Source: a bacterium (lineage in GTDB: Bacteria > Bacteroidota > Ignavibacteria > Ignavibacteriales > Ignavibacteriaceae). Taken from it: a DNA stretch of 64,000 nt. Location: the NCBI GenBank assembly GCA_016716565.1, contig JADJWC010000004.1, positions 186,001 to 250,000 on the forward strand, in the 5' to 3' direction. Below the pieces are notes generated by a model. It saw only the letters and a program-made list of their open reading frames with translations, made no database searches and was not told the origin of the DNA. The position numbers were made by a program, and so were the translations under genes. Positions 1-9,397 of this stretch are shown here, piece by piece. Position 1 is the stretch's first letter. Each line of letters begins with the position of its first letter.

Positions 1-42
1 TTTAAATCGTTACTTTTGCATAACAAAATTTTATTATGAACT

Positions 43-1848
43 ATGAAAAAATATTTACTTATCACAATAATAATTTTATTTACTTTCCGGAACTTTGCTC
101 AATACACTCCAACTTCACCGTATCTGCTCAATCCCGATCTGGCAATCGGATACACAGACAGCTGTGCAAATTTCTGGCTTCAAACGTGGGATAGTTCAAT
201 TGGCGGATTCTTCACCAACATAGATAAATTTGGTAACGTGCTCACACAATGGGGAACAAATAAAAACATGCTTACTCAATCCAGGAATGCGTATGGATTG
301 GTGCGTGCTTATATGCTTACCGGCGATACAATTTATCTCAGCTATGCAAAAAATGCTCTCGATTGGATGTACGAACACGCTTGGGATGAAACTCACGGCG
401 GATGGATACAGGAACTTAATATTAACGGAATTCCGATAAATCCAACTGCAAACAAAACAGCATTTTACCAGCACTATGCGCTGCTTGGAATTGCTGCTTA
501 CTATGAAGCAACAGGTGATACAACAGCCTGGAACTGGCTGATGAGAGGTTATCAGCATCTTGAAGATTATTACTGGGATAATCGTCCAGATTTTTTAGGT
601 TATTTCGATCAGACAAATTACACAAACTCAACTGCCTGGGATAAAAGTTTCAATGCAACAGTCGATGCAATCACAACACATCTTCTCTATCTTTATTTAA
701 TGACAAAAGAAGAAGTTTATAAACAGAGGCTTCTTGAAATTGCTGAAGAAATTAAAATCAGGTTTGCCGCAAGTATGCCGCAGCAAGCTATCGGAATGGT
801 TGAAAGGTTTGACTCCGACTGGAACTGGAACAACAACGAAACTATGACAATAATGGGTCACGTATTGAAAGCAGGGTGGTGTCTTGCGAGAGTCAATCAA
901 TTATTTCCTGATACAAGTTACATCAGTACCGCTGAATATATGATCAACGATGTCTGGCAGAACGGATATGATCACGATTTCGGAGGACCATATAAGGATT
1001 TCAACCGGATTACAGGAGTAATGCTTTTGTGGGGATTGCAGGATTCAACAAAAGCGTGGTGGCAGATGGAGCAGGCTATTGTTGCCGGACTTCAGATGTA
1101 CAATCTCACAAAAGAAAACTGGTATCTGCAAATGGCAGACGCGACGATCAATTTTTATATGCAGTATTTTGTCGATCATCAGAATGGCGAGGTATACGCA
1201 GACAGGACACGTTACGGAGGATTTGCATGGAATGAAGCGAAAGGAAATTCAGGAAAGTCCGGATATCATTCAATCGAGACAGGATATTACACTTACCTGT
1301 ATGGAAAACTTTTATTTACTGAAGAGTCCGCAAAGCTTCATTATAATTTTTATCCTCTTCCAACAGATCGGGAAATCAATCTTACACCAATTGCAATCCG
1401 TGATGAAGGATTGGTCATCTCTCAGGTTTTGCTCGATGGTCAGAGTTATTCCAATTATAATAACATAACCCGCGTATTGAATTTACCGGCAGGAACAGGC
1501 GGGCATTTCGAAGTCACATTTGAACCAATAATTGTAAATCTAGCTCAAGAGGATTTCGCTCCGCATGGTTTCGAGTTAATGCAGAACTATCCGAATCCGT
1601 TTAATCCAACCACCAGTCTGCAGTTTACAATTGGCAGTCAGCAATTCGTAACACTAAAAGTATATGATTTATTGGGAAGAGAAATTGCAACACTTGTTAA
1701 TGAAGAAAAACCAGCAGGAAAATATGAAATTGAATTCGATAGTCATTCCGGCTTGTCCGGAATCAGGGAATTACCAAGCGGAATTTATTTCTATCGCTTG
1801 CAAGCTGGGAACTATATTGAAACAAAGAAAATGATACTGCTTAAATAA
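43..1848 (+). CDS. Secreted N-acylglucosamine 2-epimerase (AGE)-fold protein with T9SS sorting domain
   Basis: A 601-residue protein that starts with a hydrophobic signal peptide (about residues 1-20, ending NFAQ). Residues ~30-420 look like the (alpha/alpha)6 barrel of the AGE/cellobiose 2-epimerase family: repeated Trp/Tyr-rich helices, 'AFYQHYALLG', a 'GHVLKAGW' segment resembling the family's GH-x-hydrophobic motif with its catalytic histidine, and a 'WWQMEQA' helix. A short beta-rich segment follows (~430-500), then a C-terminal type IX secretion sorting domain with 'MQNYPNPFNPTT' near residue 510 and a final 'KKMILLK'. Family members epimerise or isomerise free sugars; the substrate here cannot be told, and a secreted member could instead bind or hydrolyse glycans. 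The architecture (signal, barrel, T9SS tail) predicts an extracellular or surface-attached protein. A hairpin follows the gene. Confidence 0.75.
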   Translation: MKKYLLITIIILFTFRNFAQYTPTSPYLLNPDLAIGYTDSCANFWLQTWDSSIGGFFTNIDKFGNVLTQWGTNKNMLTQSRNAYGLVRAYMLTGDTIYLSYAKNALDWMYEHAWDETHGGWIQELNINGIPINPTANKTAFYQHYALLGIAAYYEATGDTTAWNWLMRGYQHLEDYYWDNRPDFLGYFDQTNYTNSTAWDKSFNATVDAITTHLLYLYLMTKEEVYKQRLLEIAEEIKIRFAASMPQQAIGMVERFDSDWNWNNNETMTIMGHVLKAGWCLARVNQLFPDTSYISTAEYMINDVWQNGYDHDFGGPYKDFNRITGVMLLWGLQDSTKAWWQMEQAIVAGLQMYNLTKENWYLQMADATINFYMQYFVDHQNGEVYADRTRYGGFAWNEAKGNSGKSGYHSIETGYYTYLYGKLLFTEESAKLHYNFYPLPTDREINLTPIAIRDEGLVISQVLLDGQSYSNYNNITRVLNLPAGTGGHFEVTFEPIIVNLAQEDFAPHGFELMQNYPNPFNPTTSLQFTIGSQQFVTLKVYDLLGREIATLVNEEKPAGKYEIEFDSHSGLSGIRELPSGIYFYRLQAGNYIETKKMILLK

Positions 1849-1874
1849 TCTTCTCTTCCAAATAATTATATTTC

Positions 1875-1895
1875 AGTCTCGAGTTTCTCGGGACT
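1875..1895 (+). terminator. Possible hairpin terminator after the epimerase-like gene
   Basis: A 9-base stem (agtctcgag / ctcgggact, with one G-T pair) around a TTT loop is followed by a short T/A-rich tract. It lies between the epimerase-like gene and der. The T-run is weak, so termination is only suggested. Confidence 0.35.
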
Positions 1896-1913
1896 TTATT
1901 ATAATCTTTTAAT

Positions 1914-3239
1914 ATGAAAACACCTTTAGTTGTAATAGTTGGAAGACCGAACGTCGGGAAATCTACGCTCTTTAACAGGCTTATTGGAAAAAGAGATGCG
2001 ATTGTTGATGATGTAAGCGGCGTTACTCGAGATAGAATTTACGGTGAAGCAGATTGGTCAGGTAAAAAGTTTCAGGTGATCGATACCGGCGGATACGTTC
2101 CTGAAAGTGAAGATGTGTTTGAGACTGCAATCCGTGAACAGGTGGAAATAGCAATCAGTGAAGCGGATAGTATTTTATTCGTAGTTGATGTCCGTGATGG
2201 TATTCTCCCAATCGATAAAGAAATAATGACGATGTTACGAGCTTCCGGCCGGCAGTTTTTTCTTATTGTTAACAAAGCCGACGCACCGAACTTCGATGCA
2301 GCCGCAGCAGAATTCTATAGACTTGGTGTCAATAAAATTTATCCCGTCTCTGCACTAAGCGGAAGAAATCTCGGTGATCTGCTCGAAGAAGTAACAAAAG
2401 AATTCAGTGACGAAATTGAAATAGATGAAGATCCCAGACTTAAAATTGCAATCGTTGGCAGACCAAATGTTGGAAAGTCTTCGCTTGTAAATTCACTTCT
2501 TGGCGAAGAGAGAAGTATCGTTACGGATATTCCCGGGACTACCCGCGACAGTATCGATTCAATCATGAAATATTACGGTGAAGAAATAGTACTGATTGAT
2601 ACGGCAGGGCTTCGTAAGAAGAAAAAAGTTCAGGAGAGCATTGAATTTTATTCAAACATAAGATCTCTAAAAGCGATAGGCGAGTGTGATGTTGCAGTTG
2701 TTCTTATTGATTCAATGATCGGTTTAGAAAAGCAGGACCAGAAAATTATTGACGAAGTTGTTCGCTGGAGGAAAGGGCTGATCATTGCCATCAATAAATG
2801 GGATCTTGTTGAAAAAGATTCAAACACATCTGCGTTTTATGAAAAGGCGCTTCATCAGAAAATGGGTGCAATTGATTATGCTGAAATAATTTTTATCTCA
2901 GCTTTGACAAAGCAGAGAATCTTCAAACTTATTGAACTAAGTAAACGGGTGAGTGAAGAACGTAAAAAGAAAATTCCGACAAAAGAGCTAAATGATTTTC
3001 TTCTTCCTGAGATTGAAAAATCACCACCGCATACAACTCCATCAGGTAAAGAAGTTAAAATAAAATACATTACTCAGATCGGCGAGCACTATCCGATTTT
3101 TGCTTTCTTCTGTAATTACCCGAAACACGTTGGAGATAATTATAAAAGATTTCTAGAAAAACTTATTCGAAGTCAATGGGGATTTAACGGTGTACCAATG
3201 ACTTTGAGTTTTAAATCCAAATCTTCAAAGGACGAGTAG
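1914..3239 (+). CDS. der: Ribosome assembly GTPase Der (EngA)
   Basis: A 441-residue double-GTPase, the usual length for Der. The first G domain shows the P-loop 'GRPNVGKST' near residue 9, 'DTGG' and 'NKAD'; the second repeats 'GRPNVGKSS' near residue 181, 'DTAG' and 'NKWD'. The last ~90 residues form the KH-like domain characteristic of Der ('PPHTTPSGKEVKIKYITQ'). Der is required for maturation of the 50S ribosomal subunit in the cytoplasm. All key nucleotide-binding residues are present. The stop codon directly abuts the start codon of the next gene, so the two are probably co-transcribed. Confidence 0.97.
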   Translation: MKTPLVVIVGRPNVGKSTLFNRLIGKRDAIVDDVSGVTRDRIYGEADWSGKKFQVIDTGGYVPESEDVFETAIREQVEIAISEADSILFVVDVRDGILPIDKEIMTMLRASGRQFFLIVNKADAPNFDAAAAEFYRLGVNKIYPVSALSGRNLGDLLEEVTKEFSDEIEIDEDPRLKIAIVGRPNVGKSSLVNSLLGEERSIVTDIPGTTRDSIDSIMKYYGEEIVLIDTAGLRKKKKVQESIEFYSNIRSLKAIGECDVAVVLIDSMIGLEKQDQKIIDEVVRWRKGLIIAINKWDLVEKDSNTSAFYEKALHQKMGAIDYAEIIFISALTKQRIFKLIELSKRVSEERKKKIPTKELNDFLLPEIEKSPPHTTPSGKEVKIKYITQIGEHYPIFAFFCNYPKHVGDNYKRFLEKLIRSQWGFNGVPMTLSFKSKSSKDE

Positions 3240-4589
3240 ATGAAACGTCCTGTAAAAATAATTATCGTTGGAGGAAATGCAGCCGGGCCAGCCGCTGCTG
3301 CAAAAGCAAAAAGATTTAACCCGAATGCCGAAGTGATTTTGTATGAGGGAAGTGAATTCATTTCCACAGGCACATGTGAAATGCCTTATGTGCTTTCCGG
3401 CGAAATAGAAAATATTGACAAAATTATTTTCTTTAATCCTGCAACATTTCAGAGAGAAAAAAATGTAAAGGTCTTTGTAAAACATTTTGTTGAAGAAATT
3501 GATATCAGAAAAAAAAATGTTATCGTTCGAGATCTGATAGAAAATAAAATCTTTGAGCAGGATTATAACAGGCTAATTCTATGTACCGGTTCGCGAGCTA
3601 AAACAATTCCGGGATTTGATCTTAACCTGAAAAATGTTTTCACTTTTAAAAATATTAACGACCTCTTACGGATAAACAATTATCTGAAAGACAATGAAGT
3701 TAAGAACTCTGTTGTTGTTGGTTCCGGTTATATTGGCCTGGAGGCCGCAGATGCTCTGACTAAACGCGGTATTAAAGTATCGATATTTGAAAAGGAAAAG
3801 CTACCAATGCCTAATGCTGATCCGGAATTTTCAGATGAAATTCTGGAAATATTGAAGCAGAACAGAGTAGATTTCATTGGTGGAATAAATGATTTAGAAC
3901 CTGTAGTCAAAGCAGATAAATTAATTTCAGTTCGAAATGGAAAGAAATTTATTGAAATAGATATGCTGATACTTTCAGTTGGATTTGAACCAGATAGTTA
4001 TCTCGCTCAATCAACAAAGTTGGAATTAGGAAAATCAGGCGCAATAAAAGTTGATCAATATTTGAAAACTTCAGATAGGTTTATCTATGCATCTGGTGAT
4101 AACATTGAAGTGATAAATGCAGTCACAGGAAAACTGGATTATATCCCACTTGCTACTAATGCATATAACTTAGGACATATTGCTGGTGAGAATGCCGCCG
4201 GAGGAAATGTTAAGTATGAACCTGTTATTAAAAATATAACTGTAAAAATTTTCAACAAATATTTTGCACAGATAGGACTTTCTTCTGCAGAAGCAAAGAA
4301 ATCCGGATTCACAATTGAAACGGTATTTGTTAAAGCAAAAAATCTTGTTGATGTTATGCCCGGAAGCGATATCGTGACTGGAAAGATAATAACAGATGAA
4401 ATAAGTAAACGAATTTTGGGTGCATCATTTCTCGGTGGGACAGAAGTTTCCGGATATGCTGATCTCATATCAGCGTTAATCAAATTAAAAGTTCCGGCAT
4501 CAGTACTTCCAAAGATTAATTACAATTACACTCCACCGCTTTCTCCGTTTGTAAATATTCTAAGTTTGCTTGGTAAAAAATTTTCTTAA
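3240..4589 (+). CDS. FAD/NAD-dependent pyridine nucleotide-disulfide oxidoreductase, CoA-disulfide reductase-like
   Basis: A 449-residue flavoprotein. The N-terminal FAD dinucleotide fold is 'IVGGNAAGPAAAAKAK'; a second, NAD(P)H-binding fold is near residue 159 ('VVVGSGYIGLEAA'); a third FAD-binding segment is 'IYASGDNIEV', followed by the C-terminal dimerisation domain. A single cysteine in 'STGTCEMPY' near residue 46 sits where CoA-disulfide reductases, NADH oxidases and NADH peroxidases carry their single redox cysteine, so it belongs to that family rather than to the two-cysteine glutathione/lipoamide reductases. There is no C-terminal rhodanese domain. The true substrate (CoA disulfide, O2, polysulfide) cannot be decided from sequence. 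It starts on the base after der ends. Confidence 0.85.
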   Translation: MKRPVKIIIVGGNAAGPAAAAKAKRFNPNAEVILYEGSEFISTGTCEMPYVLSGEIENIDKIIFFNPATFQREKNVKVFVKHFVEEIDIRKKNVIVRDLIENKIFEQDYNRLILCTGSRAKTIPGFDLNLKNVFTFKNINDLLRINNYLKDNEVKNSVVVGSGYIGLEAADALTKRGIKVSIFEKEKLPMPNADPEFSDEILEILKQNRVDFIGGINDLEPVVKADKLISVRNGKKFIEIDMLILSVGFEPDSYLAQSTKLELGKSGAIKVDQYLKTSDRFIYASGDNIEVINAVTGKLDYIPLATNAYNLGHIAGENAAGGNVKYEPVIKNITVKIFNKYFAQIGLSSAEAKKSGFTIETVFVKAKNLVDVMPGSDIVTGKIITDEISKRILGASFLGGTEVSGYADLISALIKLKVPASVLPKINYNYTPPLSPFVNILSLLGKKFS

Positions 4590-4606
4590 AAAATGAAAGT
4601 AATTAA

Positions 4607-5251
4607 TTGAAGAAGAATTCATCTTATAAAAATCTTGTTCTCATACAGCACCCCTTGGTTAAAAAAGATATCTCTGTATTAAGAGACAAGAAAACCAACA
4701 CTGAAATGTTCAGAGCTGCAGTAAAAAGAATTTCCAATGTGATGGCCGTTGAAATTAGTAATGCATTTTCTCTTAAGGAAATTAAAGTTGAAACTCCGCT
4801 TGAGAGAACCAAAGGTTATAGACTACTCCACGACGTTGTACTAATTCCTGTGCTTCGTGCCGGACTAGGAATGGTTGATGGCTTTCTGGAGATAATACCA
4901 GATGCAAAGCTTGGGCACGTTGGTCTTGAACGAAATGAAACTACTCTTAAGCCAAACAGTTATTATTTAAAGACCCCAAAGAATTTAAGTAAGTCTGATG
5001 TAATATTACTTGACCCGATGTTAGCAACAGGTGGCAGTGCATCGGCTGCAATAAGTTTTTTAAAAAAACGCGGAGCAAAGAATTTGTCGTTTGCTTGTCT
5101 AATTGCCGCACCTGAGGGAGTTACTAAATTATTAAATGATCATCCTGATTTAATAATCTTTACTGCTACACTTGATCGTCAATTAAATAAAAAAGGATAC
5201 ATACTTCCAGGTTTGGGTGATGCAGGAGATCGCACGTTTGGTACACTATAA
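4607..5251 (+). CDS. upp: Uracil phosphoribosyltransferase
   Basis: A 214-residue enzyme matching the UPRT family along its whole length. It converts uracil and PRPP to UMP in pyrimidine salvage. Visible family motifs are 'HPLVKKDISVLRDKKT' at the N-terminus, 'PVLRAGLGMVDG', the PRPP-binding loop 'LLDPMLATGGSA' and the uracil-binding C-terminal 'GLGDAGDRTFGT'. The start is a TTG, chosen because it gives the normal family N-terminus; an ATG at 4593 opens only a five-codon frame, and the next in-frame ATG would remove conserved residues. The 3' end overlaps the next gene by about 30 bases. Confidence 0.95.
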   Translation: MKKNSSYKNLVLIQHPLVKKDISVLRDKKTNTEMFRAAVKRISNVMAVEISNAFSLKEIKVETPLERTKGYRLLHDVVLIPVLRAGLGMVDGFLEIIPDAKLGHVGLERNETTLKPNSYYLKTPKNLSKSDVILLDPMLATGGSASAAISFLKKRGAKNLSFACLIAAPEGVTKLLNDHPDLIIFTATLDRQLNKKGYILPGLGDAGDRTFGTL

Positions 5252-6257
5252 GTTTATTCTATTTCTGTTTTTATTCGTCTTTCCTTCATTTGTAAATGCT
5301 CAGGTTTATCCTGATAGGGTAGTTGATTCACTTTTACGTTTGGGAATTAGTAGCATAGTCAACCAGGATTATAATGCTGCTCAGAATATGTTTATCAAAC
5401 TAAAGAAAGATTATCCTGAAATTCCTCTCGGTAAAATATATCTTGCCGTAAATAAAATCGCTCAAGCTTATGATTATGCACAGGAATTTGATGAAGATTA
5501 TATCCTAAATAATCTTGAAGATGCGAAAGACCAGGCAGAACTTCTTTTAGAAAAAGATCAATCAAATATCTGGTACAGATATTTTTATGCACTTGCCGAA
5601 GGATACATATCATACTTTGATGCAATCAATGGAAGCTGGTTCTCTGCGCTTTCTTCGGGTGTCAATTCGATTTCCGAGTTTGAAAGAATATTAGAATCAG
5701 ATAAAAAATTTTTCGAAGCTTACATTGCAATTGGAACATTTGAATACTGGAAGAGCAGGAAGATGGAGTTTATGGACTGGCTTCCATTTACAAACGATAC
5801 CAAGAAAATTGGAATCGATCGTTTAATTGTTGCGATTGATTCATCGAGCTATAATACTTACCTTGCGATTAATTCCTTAATCTGGATTTACATCGATCAG
5901 AAAAGATTCAGTGATGCAATAGCAGTTGCTGAAAAAGCTCTAAAGCAATTCCCTGAATCAAGAACATTTAAGTGGGGCCTCGCCAGAGCGTACGAAGAAA
6001 CTGATGTTTCTAAATCAATCGATCTTTACAAAGATATTCTGAACTCATATCCCTCTTCTTTAAATGGGAATTATGAAAATACAATCGTACTTAAACATTT
6101 GATTGCACAGCAATATGCGAAAAAAGGTGATAAAGCAAACGCACTAAAATATTGTAATGAAATTCTCGCAATTAAAAATTTGCCGAAGTCAGTTAAAAAT
6201 GATTTAAATGAAAGACTGGAGAGAGTACGTTCTTTAAAGAACGATTTGACTAAGTGA
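5220..6257 (+). CDS. Secreted/periplasmic tetratricopeptide-repeat protein
   Basis: A protein of about 345 residues with an N-terminal signal peptide (hydrophobic run FILFLFLFVFPSFVNA followed by Q). The rest is helical with TPR-like pairs, for example around 'AYIAIGTFEYW', 'RFSDAIAVAEKALKQFPES' and 'KGDKANALKYCNEIL'. No catalytic motif is visible; such proteins usually act as scaffolds. The start is uncertain: GTG (5217), ATG (5220) and TTG (5238) are all in frame, and all three lie inside the end of upp. This overlap suggests translational coupling to upp, though a functional link is not obvious. Confidence 0.8.
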   Translation: MQEIARLVHYKFILFLFLFVFPSFVNAQVYPDRVVDSLLRLGISSIVNQDYNAAQNMFIKLKKDYPEIPLGKIYLAVNKIAQAYDYAQEFDEDYILNNLEDAKDQAELLLEKDQSNIWYRYFYALAEGYISYFDAINGSWFSALSSGVNSISEFERILESDKKFFEAYIAIGTFEYWKSRKMEFMDWLPFTNDTKKIGIDRLIVAIDSSSYNTYLAINSLIWIYIDQKRFSDAIAVAEKALKQFPESRTFKWGLARAYEETDVSKSIDLYKDILNSYPSSLNGNYENTIVLKHLIAQQYAKKGDKANALKYCNEILAIKNLPKSVKNDLNERLERVRSLKNDLTK

Positions 6258-6353
6258 GGGGAATCCTTTTTACTTAATTGAGCCTGACTTTACCAAGTGA
6301 ATAAAATAGAGTAAATTATTACCGAAAAGTTGTATGATTTATTTTAAGAGATA

Positions 6354-8525
6354 ATGAGTAAAAATAGCCCAGACGATAAGAAATTGTTGGAGGATCTTCT
6401 TGATGTTTGCCATAAAAACCTCCCGAAGGTTGACGAAGGACTGATAACCAAGGCGTTCAAGTTTGCACTTGAGGCACACAAGCATGACCTGAGAGCTTCC
6501 GGCGAACCATACTTTTACCATCCCTATGAAGTTGCAAGAATTGTTGTTGAGGAATTTCCGCTCGATGATATCACTGTTGTTGCCACTCTCCTGCACGATG
6601 TAGTTGAAGATACTGATTTCGATCTCAACCTGATGACCAAAGAATTCGGCAAGGAAGTAACAGAAATTGTTGACGGTGTAACGAAGATAAGCGGAATTTT
6701 TAAAGGTCAGGATATTACCAAGGCAGAAAACTACCGTAAGATGCTTCTCTCCATGGTAAAGGATGTACGGGTTATTCTTGTAAAGTTTGCCGATCGACTG
6801 CATAACATGCGTACGCTTGAATTCGTTAGTCCTGATAAGCAAAAACGAATTGCACAGGAAACACTTGAGATTTACGCTCCATTTGCAAACAGGTTTGGTC
6901 TAGCAAGAGTAAAGTGGGAACTTGAGGATTTATCTTTCAAGTACCTGAATCGTGAGACTTATGAGGAACTGGTTGGGAAAGTAAAAAGTACACGCAAAGA
7001 AAGAGAAGCATATATAAAAAGATTTTCTGATCCAGTAAGGAAAAAACTCGATGAATATAAATTGAAATATGAGATGGGAGGGAGACCTAAGCACTTCTAC
7101 AGCATTTATCGTAAAATGATGAAGCGTAATAAACCATTCGAAGAAATTTATGATTTATTTGCCCTAAGAATTATACTTGAGACTGAAAATACCAATGAAT
7201 GTTACACTACACTCGGCATAGTTAATCAGATGTATCTACCTGTTCCTGACAGATTTAAAGATTATATATCTATTCCGAAGAATAACAACTATCAATCCAT
7301 CCACACAACAGTAATTGGACCGGAAGGAAGATTGGTTGAAGTTCAGATCAGAACAAAAAAGATGCACGAAATTGCCGAGCGTGGTCTTGCAGCTCATTGG
7401 AAGTACAAAGAAGATAAAACTACATCGGATAAAGATCTTGAAAACTGGCTGAACTGGATAAGAGATATTTTTGAAGGAGCAGGAAAAGATGAAACACGTA
7501 GAGAAATTTTAGAAGACTTTAAACTGAATCTTTACCAGGATGAAATTTATGTCTTCACTCCGAAAGGAGAGTTGAGAAGACTCCCGATAGATTCAACGCC
7601 GGTTGACTTTGCATTTGAAATTCACAGCAACGTTGGTTATCAATGTATTGGCGCAAAAATAAATGGTAAAATAGTGCCGCTTGATACACCGCTTCACAGC
7701 GGTGACCAAATAGAAATTATAACTTCGAAGAATCAGCATCCAAATAAGAACTGGTTAAAGTTTGTAAAAACTCAGAAAGCAAAATCAGCTATCCGTAAAT
7801 GGATGAACAAGGAAGAGGAAAAGATAGTTAAAGCCGGAAGAGAAATCTGGAATAAAAAGCTCAAGAAATTAAAATTATCATTTTCAACAAGCGAAGTTTC
7901 GAGGATTGCAAGAAAGTTTAAGTACGACAATAATTCGCAATTTTATCAAGCTATTGCGCAGGGCAATGTTAACCTGGACAAAATTCTAAGTACAAGCGAA
8001 GATAAAACCTCAGAAGAACAAGATAAAATTCTAGCTTTCGATCAGTTTGCAGACATTGCGCGAAAAGATGCTGGCGGAATCATCGTTGATGGTAAATCTT
8101 CAGGTATTATGTATTCATATGCTAAATGTTGTAATCCAATTCCAGGTGATCCGGTTATTGGATACATAACGGTTGGTGAAGGAGTAAAAATTCACAGGAA
8201 GACTTGCAATAATCTGATAAATCTTTCTAAAATTGATAGCGATAAATTGGTTTCTGTAGATTGGCCAGGTACGGATGGAACTATGTTCGTAGCGGGACTT
8301 GCATTGAAAGGTGAGGATAGTCCCGGAATTCTGAATGACATTGCACACACTATTGTTTCTTACAAAAACACAAATATTAAATCGATCAATATTAACACCA
8401 ATGATTCAACTTTTGAGGGCTCGGTCATGGTTTATGTTAATAATCTGGAGCACCTGAACATTCTTATCGACAGGTTGAAAAAACTTCGTGGTCTTTATAA
8501 AGTAGAAAGATTTGAAGGAAGTTAA
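6354..8525 (+). CDS. rel: Bifunctional (p)ppGpp synthetase/hydrolase, RelA/SpoT family
   Basis: A 723-residue long Rel protein. The domains in order are: an HD hydrolase domain (~45-195) with the intact 'HDVVED' metal-binding motif; a synthetase domain (~235-345) with 'RPKHFYSIYRKM', 'DLFALRII', 'YISIPKNNNYQSIHTT' and 'EVQIRTKKMHEIAE'; a TGS domain (~390-450, 'VFTPKGELRRLP'); a helical and zinc-finger-like region with 'YAKCCNPIPGD'; and a C-terminal ACT domain (~650-720). Both catalytic centres look intact, so it should both make and degrade the stringent-response alarmone. It appears to be the single long Rel of this region; ruvX follows within a few bases. Confidence 0.96.
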   Translation: MSKNSPDDKKLLEDLLDVCHKNLPKVDEGLITKAFKFALEAHKHDLRASGEPYFYHPYEVARIVVEEFPLDDITVVATLLHDVVEDTDFDLNLMTKEFGKEVTEIVDGVTKISGIFKGQDITKAENYRKMLLSMVKDVRVILVKFADRLHNMRTLEFVSPDKQKRIAQETLEIYAPFANRFGLARVKWELEDLSFKYLNRETYEELVGKVKSTRKEREAYIKRFSDPVRKKLDEYKLKYEMGGRPKHFYSIYRKMMKRNKPFEEIYDLFALRIILETENTNECYTTLGIVNQMYLPVPDRFKDYISIPKNNNYQSIHTTVIGPEGRLVEVQIRTKKMHEIAERGLAAHWKYKEDKTTSDKDLENWLNWIRDIFEGAGKDETRREILEDFKLNLYQDEIYVFTPKGELRRLPIDSTPVDFAFEIHSNVGYQCIGAKINGKIVPLDTPLHSGDQIEIITSKNQHPNKNWLKFVKTQKAKSAIRKWMNKEEEKIVKAGREIWNKKLKKLKLSFSTSEVSRIARKFKYDNNSQFYQAIAQGNVNLDKILSTSEDKTSEEQDKILAFDQFADIARKDAGGIIVDGKSSGIMYSYAKCCNPIPGDPVIGYITVGEGVKIHRKTCNNLINLSKIDSDKLVSVDWPGTDGTMFVAGLALKGEDSPGILNDIAHTIVSYKNTNIKSININTNDSTFEGSVMVYVNNLEHLNILIDRLKKLRGLYKVERFEGS

Positions 8526-8529
8526 TTAT

Positions 8530-8961
8530 TTGGAGCAAGTAAATTCTGAATCAAGAATAATGGCAATTGATTATGGAGAAAAGCGAGTCGGAATTGCATT
8601 GAGTGATCCACTTTTTACATTTGCCTATCCTTTCAAAACTCTAATTAATGATCACAATTTAATCGAAAACCTTCTTCGTTTAGTAACTGAAAAAAATGTA
8701 ATTAAAGTTATACTCGGACTTCCATCATCCAGGTTTAAATCGTCAAAGGACTTGGCGGATAAAATCCATATCTTTAAAAAAGATTTTGAAGAGAAAATTA
8801 AAATTGAAGTCATTTTTTGGGATGAAGAATTTTCTTCAGTGCTTGCACAGGAAAAAGTGAATGAATCGGTTGCGAAAAAATCAGCAAGACGAAAGAAGGA
8901 TTTGTTGGATAGACACTCGGCTGCTATTATTCTACAGGAGTATCTTAACTCAACAAAATAG
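8530..8961 (+). CDS. ruvX: Putative Holliday junction resolvase RuvX/YqgF (pre-16S rRNA nuclease)
   Basis: A protein of about 143 residues of the YqgF/RuvX family, an RNase H-like fold involved in 5' maturation of 16S rRNA and possibly DNA junction processing. Family signatures are 'MAIDYGEKRVGIALSDP' at the N-terminus with the first catalytic aspartate, 'VILGLPSS' in the middle, 'WDEEFSS' and the C-terminal 'KDLLDRHSAAIILQEYL' with its aspartate. The TTG at 8530 is preferred because an AAGGAAG ribosome binding site lies 8 bases upstream, overlapping the end of rel; the ATG at 8560 is an alternative that removes ten residues. Confidence 0.92.
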   Translation: MEQVNSESRIMAIDYGEKRVGIALSDPLFTFAYPFKTLINDHNLIENLLRLVTEKNVIKVILGLPSSRFKSSKDLADKIHIFKKDFEEKIKIEVIFWDEEFSSVLAQEKVNESVAKKSARRKKDLLDRHSAAIILQEYLNSTK

Positions 8962-9098
8962 TGAGGCCTTTTAATAATTTTTATCAGGTCATCATACTAA
9001 GCTCTGATAAAATAAAAATTTATCTATAAATAAGTTTGACATTATCATTTGAAAAAACTATTTTTTCAGCCATAAATCAATTAATTCGGAGCATTTCT

Positions 9099-9389
9099 AT
9101 GTCAGCATTGTCACTTGATGCACTCGGAATGGTGGAAACCAAAGGACTGGTAGGTTCCATCGAAGCTGCGGACGCAATGGTCAAAGCAGCAAAAGTTGAG
9201 TTAATCGGGAAAGAAACCATTGGCGGAGGTTATGTAACTGTAATGGTTAGAGGAGATGTGGGAGCAGTTAAAGCTGCAACAGATGCAGGAGCTGCCGCGG
9301 CACAAAGAGTTGGTGAATTAGTTTCAGTTCATGTAATTCCACGTCCTCATTCAGACGTTGAAATGATTCTCCCAAAAAGATCTAAGTAA
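9099..9389 (+). CDS. Bacterial microcompartment hexameric shell protein (BMC-H, PduA/PduJ-like)
   Basis: A 96-residue single-BMC-domain protein that aligns over its full length with PduA/PduJ/EutM shell proteins: 'ALGMVETKGLVGSIEAADAM', 'VMVRGDVGAVKAATDAG' and the C-terminal 'VHVIPRPHSDVE'. These proteins form flat hexamers that tile the facets of protein organelles and have a central pore. The pore loop reads IGGG where PduA has IGSG. The ATG at 9099 is chosen because a GGAG motif lies 7 bases upstream and it gives the standard family N-terminus; in-frame codons further upstream only add an unlike extension. The next gene encodes a second shell protein 8 bases later. No microcompartment enzyme lies in the window. 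Confidence 0.96.
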   Translation: MSALSLDALGMVETKGLVGSIEAADAMVKAAKVELIGKETIGGGYVTVMVRGDVGAVKAATDAGAAAAQRVGELVSVHVIPRPHSDVEMILPKRSK

Positions 9390-9397
9390 AAAATATT

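Noticed and set aside
6339..6842. Long minus-strand frame over the start of rel
   Set aside because: It lies wholly opposite the conserved HD domain of Rel, has no motif and no ribosome binding site.
8980..9011. Hairpin tttatcag...ctgataaa after ruvX considered as a terminator
   Set aside because: The stem is AT-rich, the loop is long and no T-run follows.
9036..9098. Upstream extension of the first BMC gene
   Set aside because: The extra residues do not resemble BMC proteins, and the GGAG site favours 9099.
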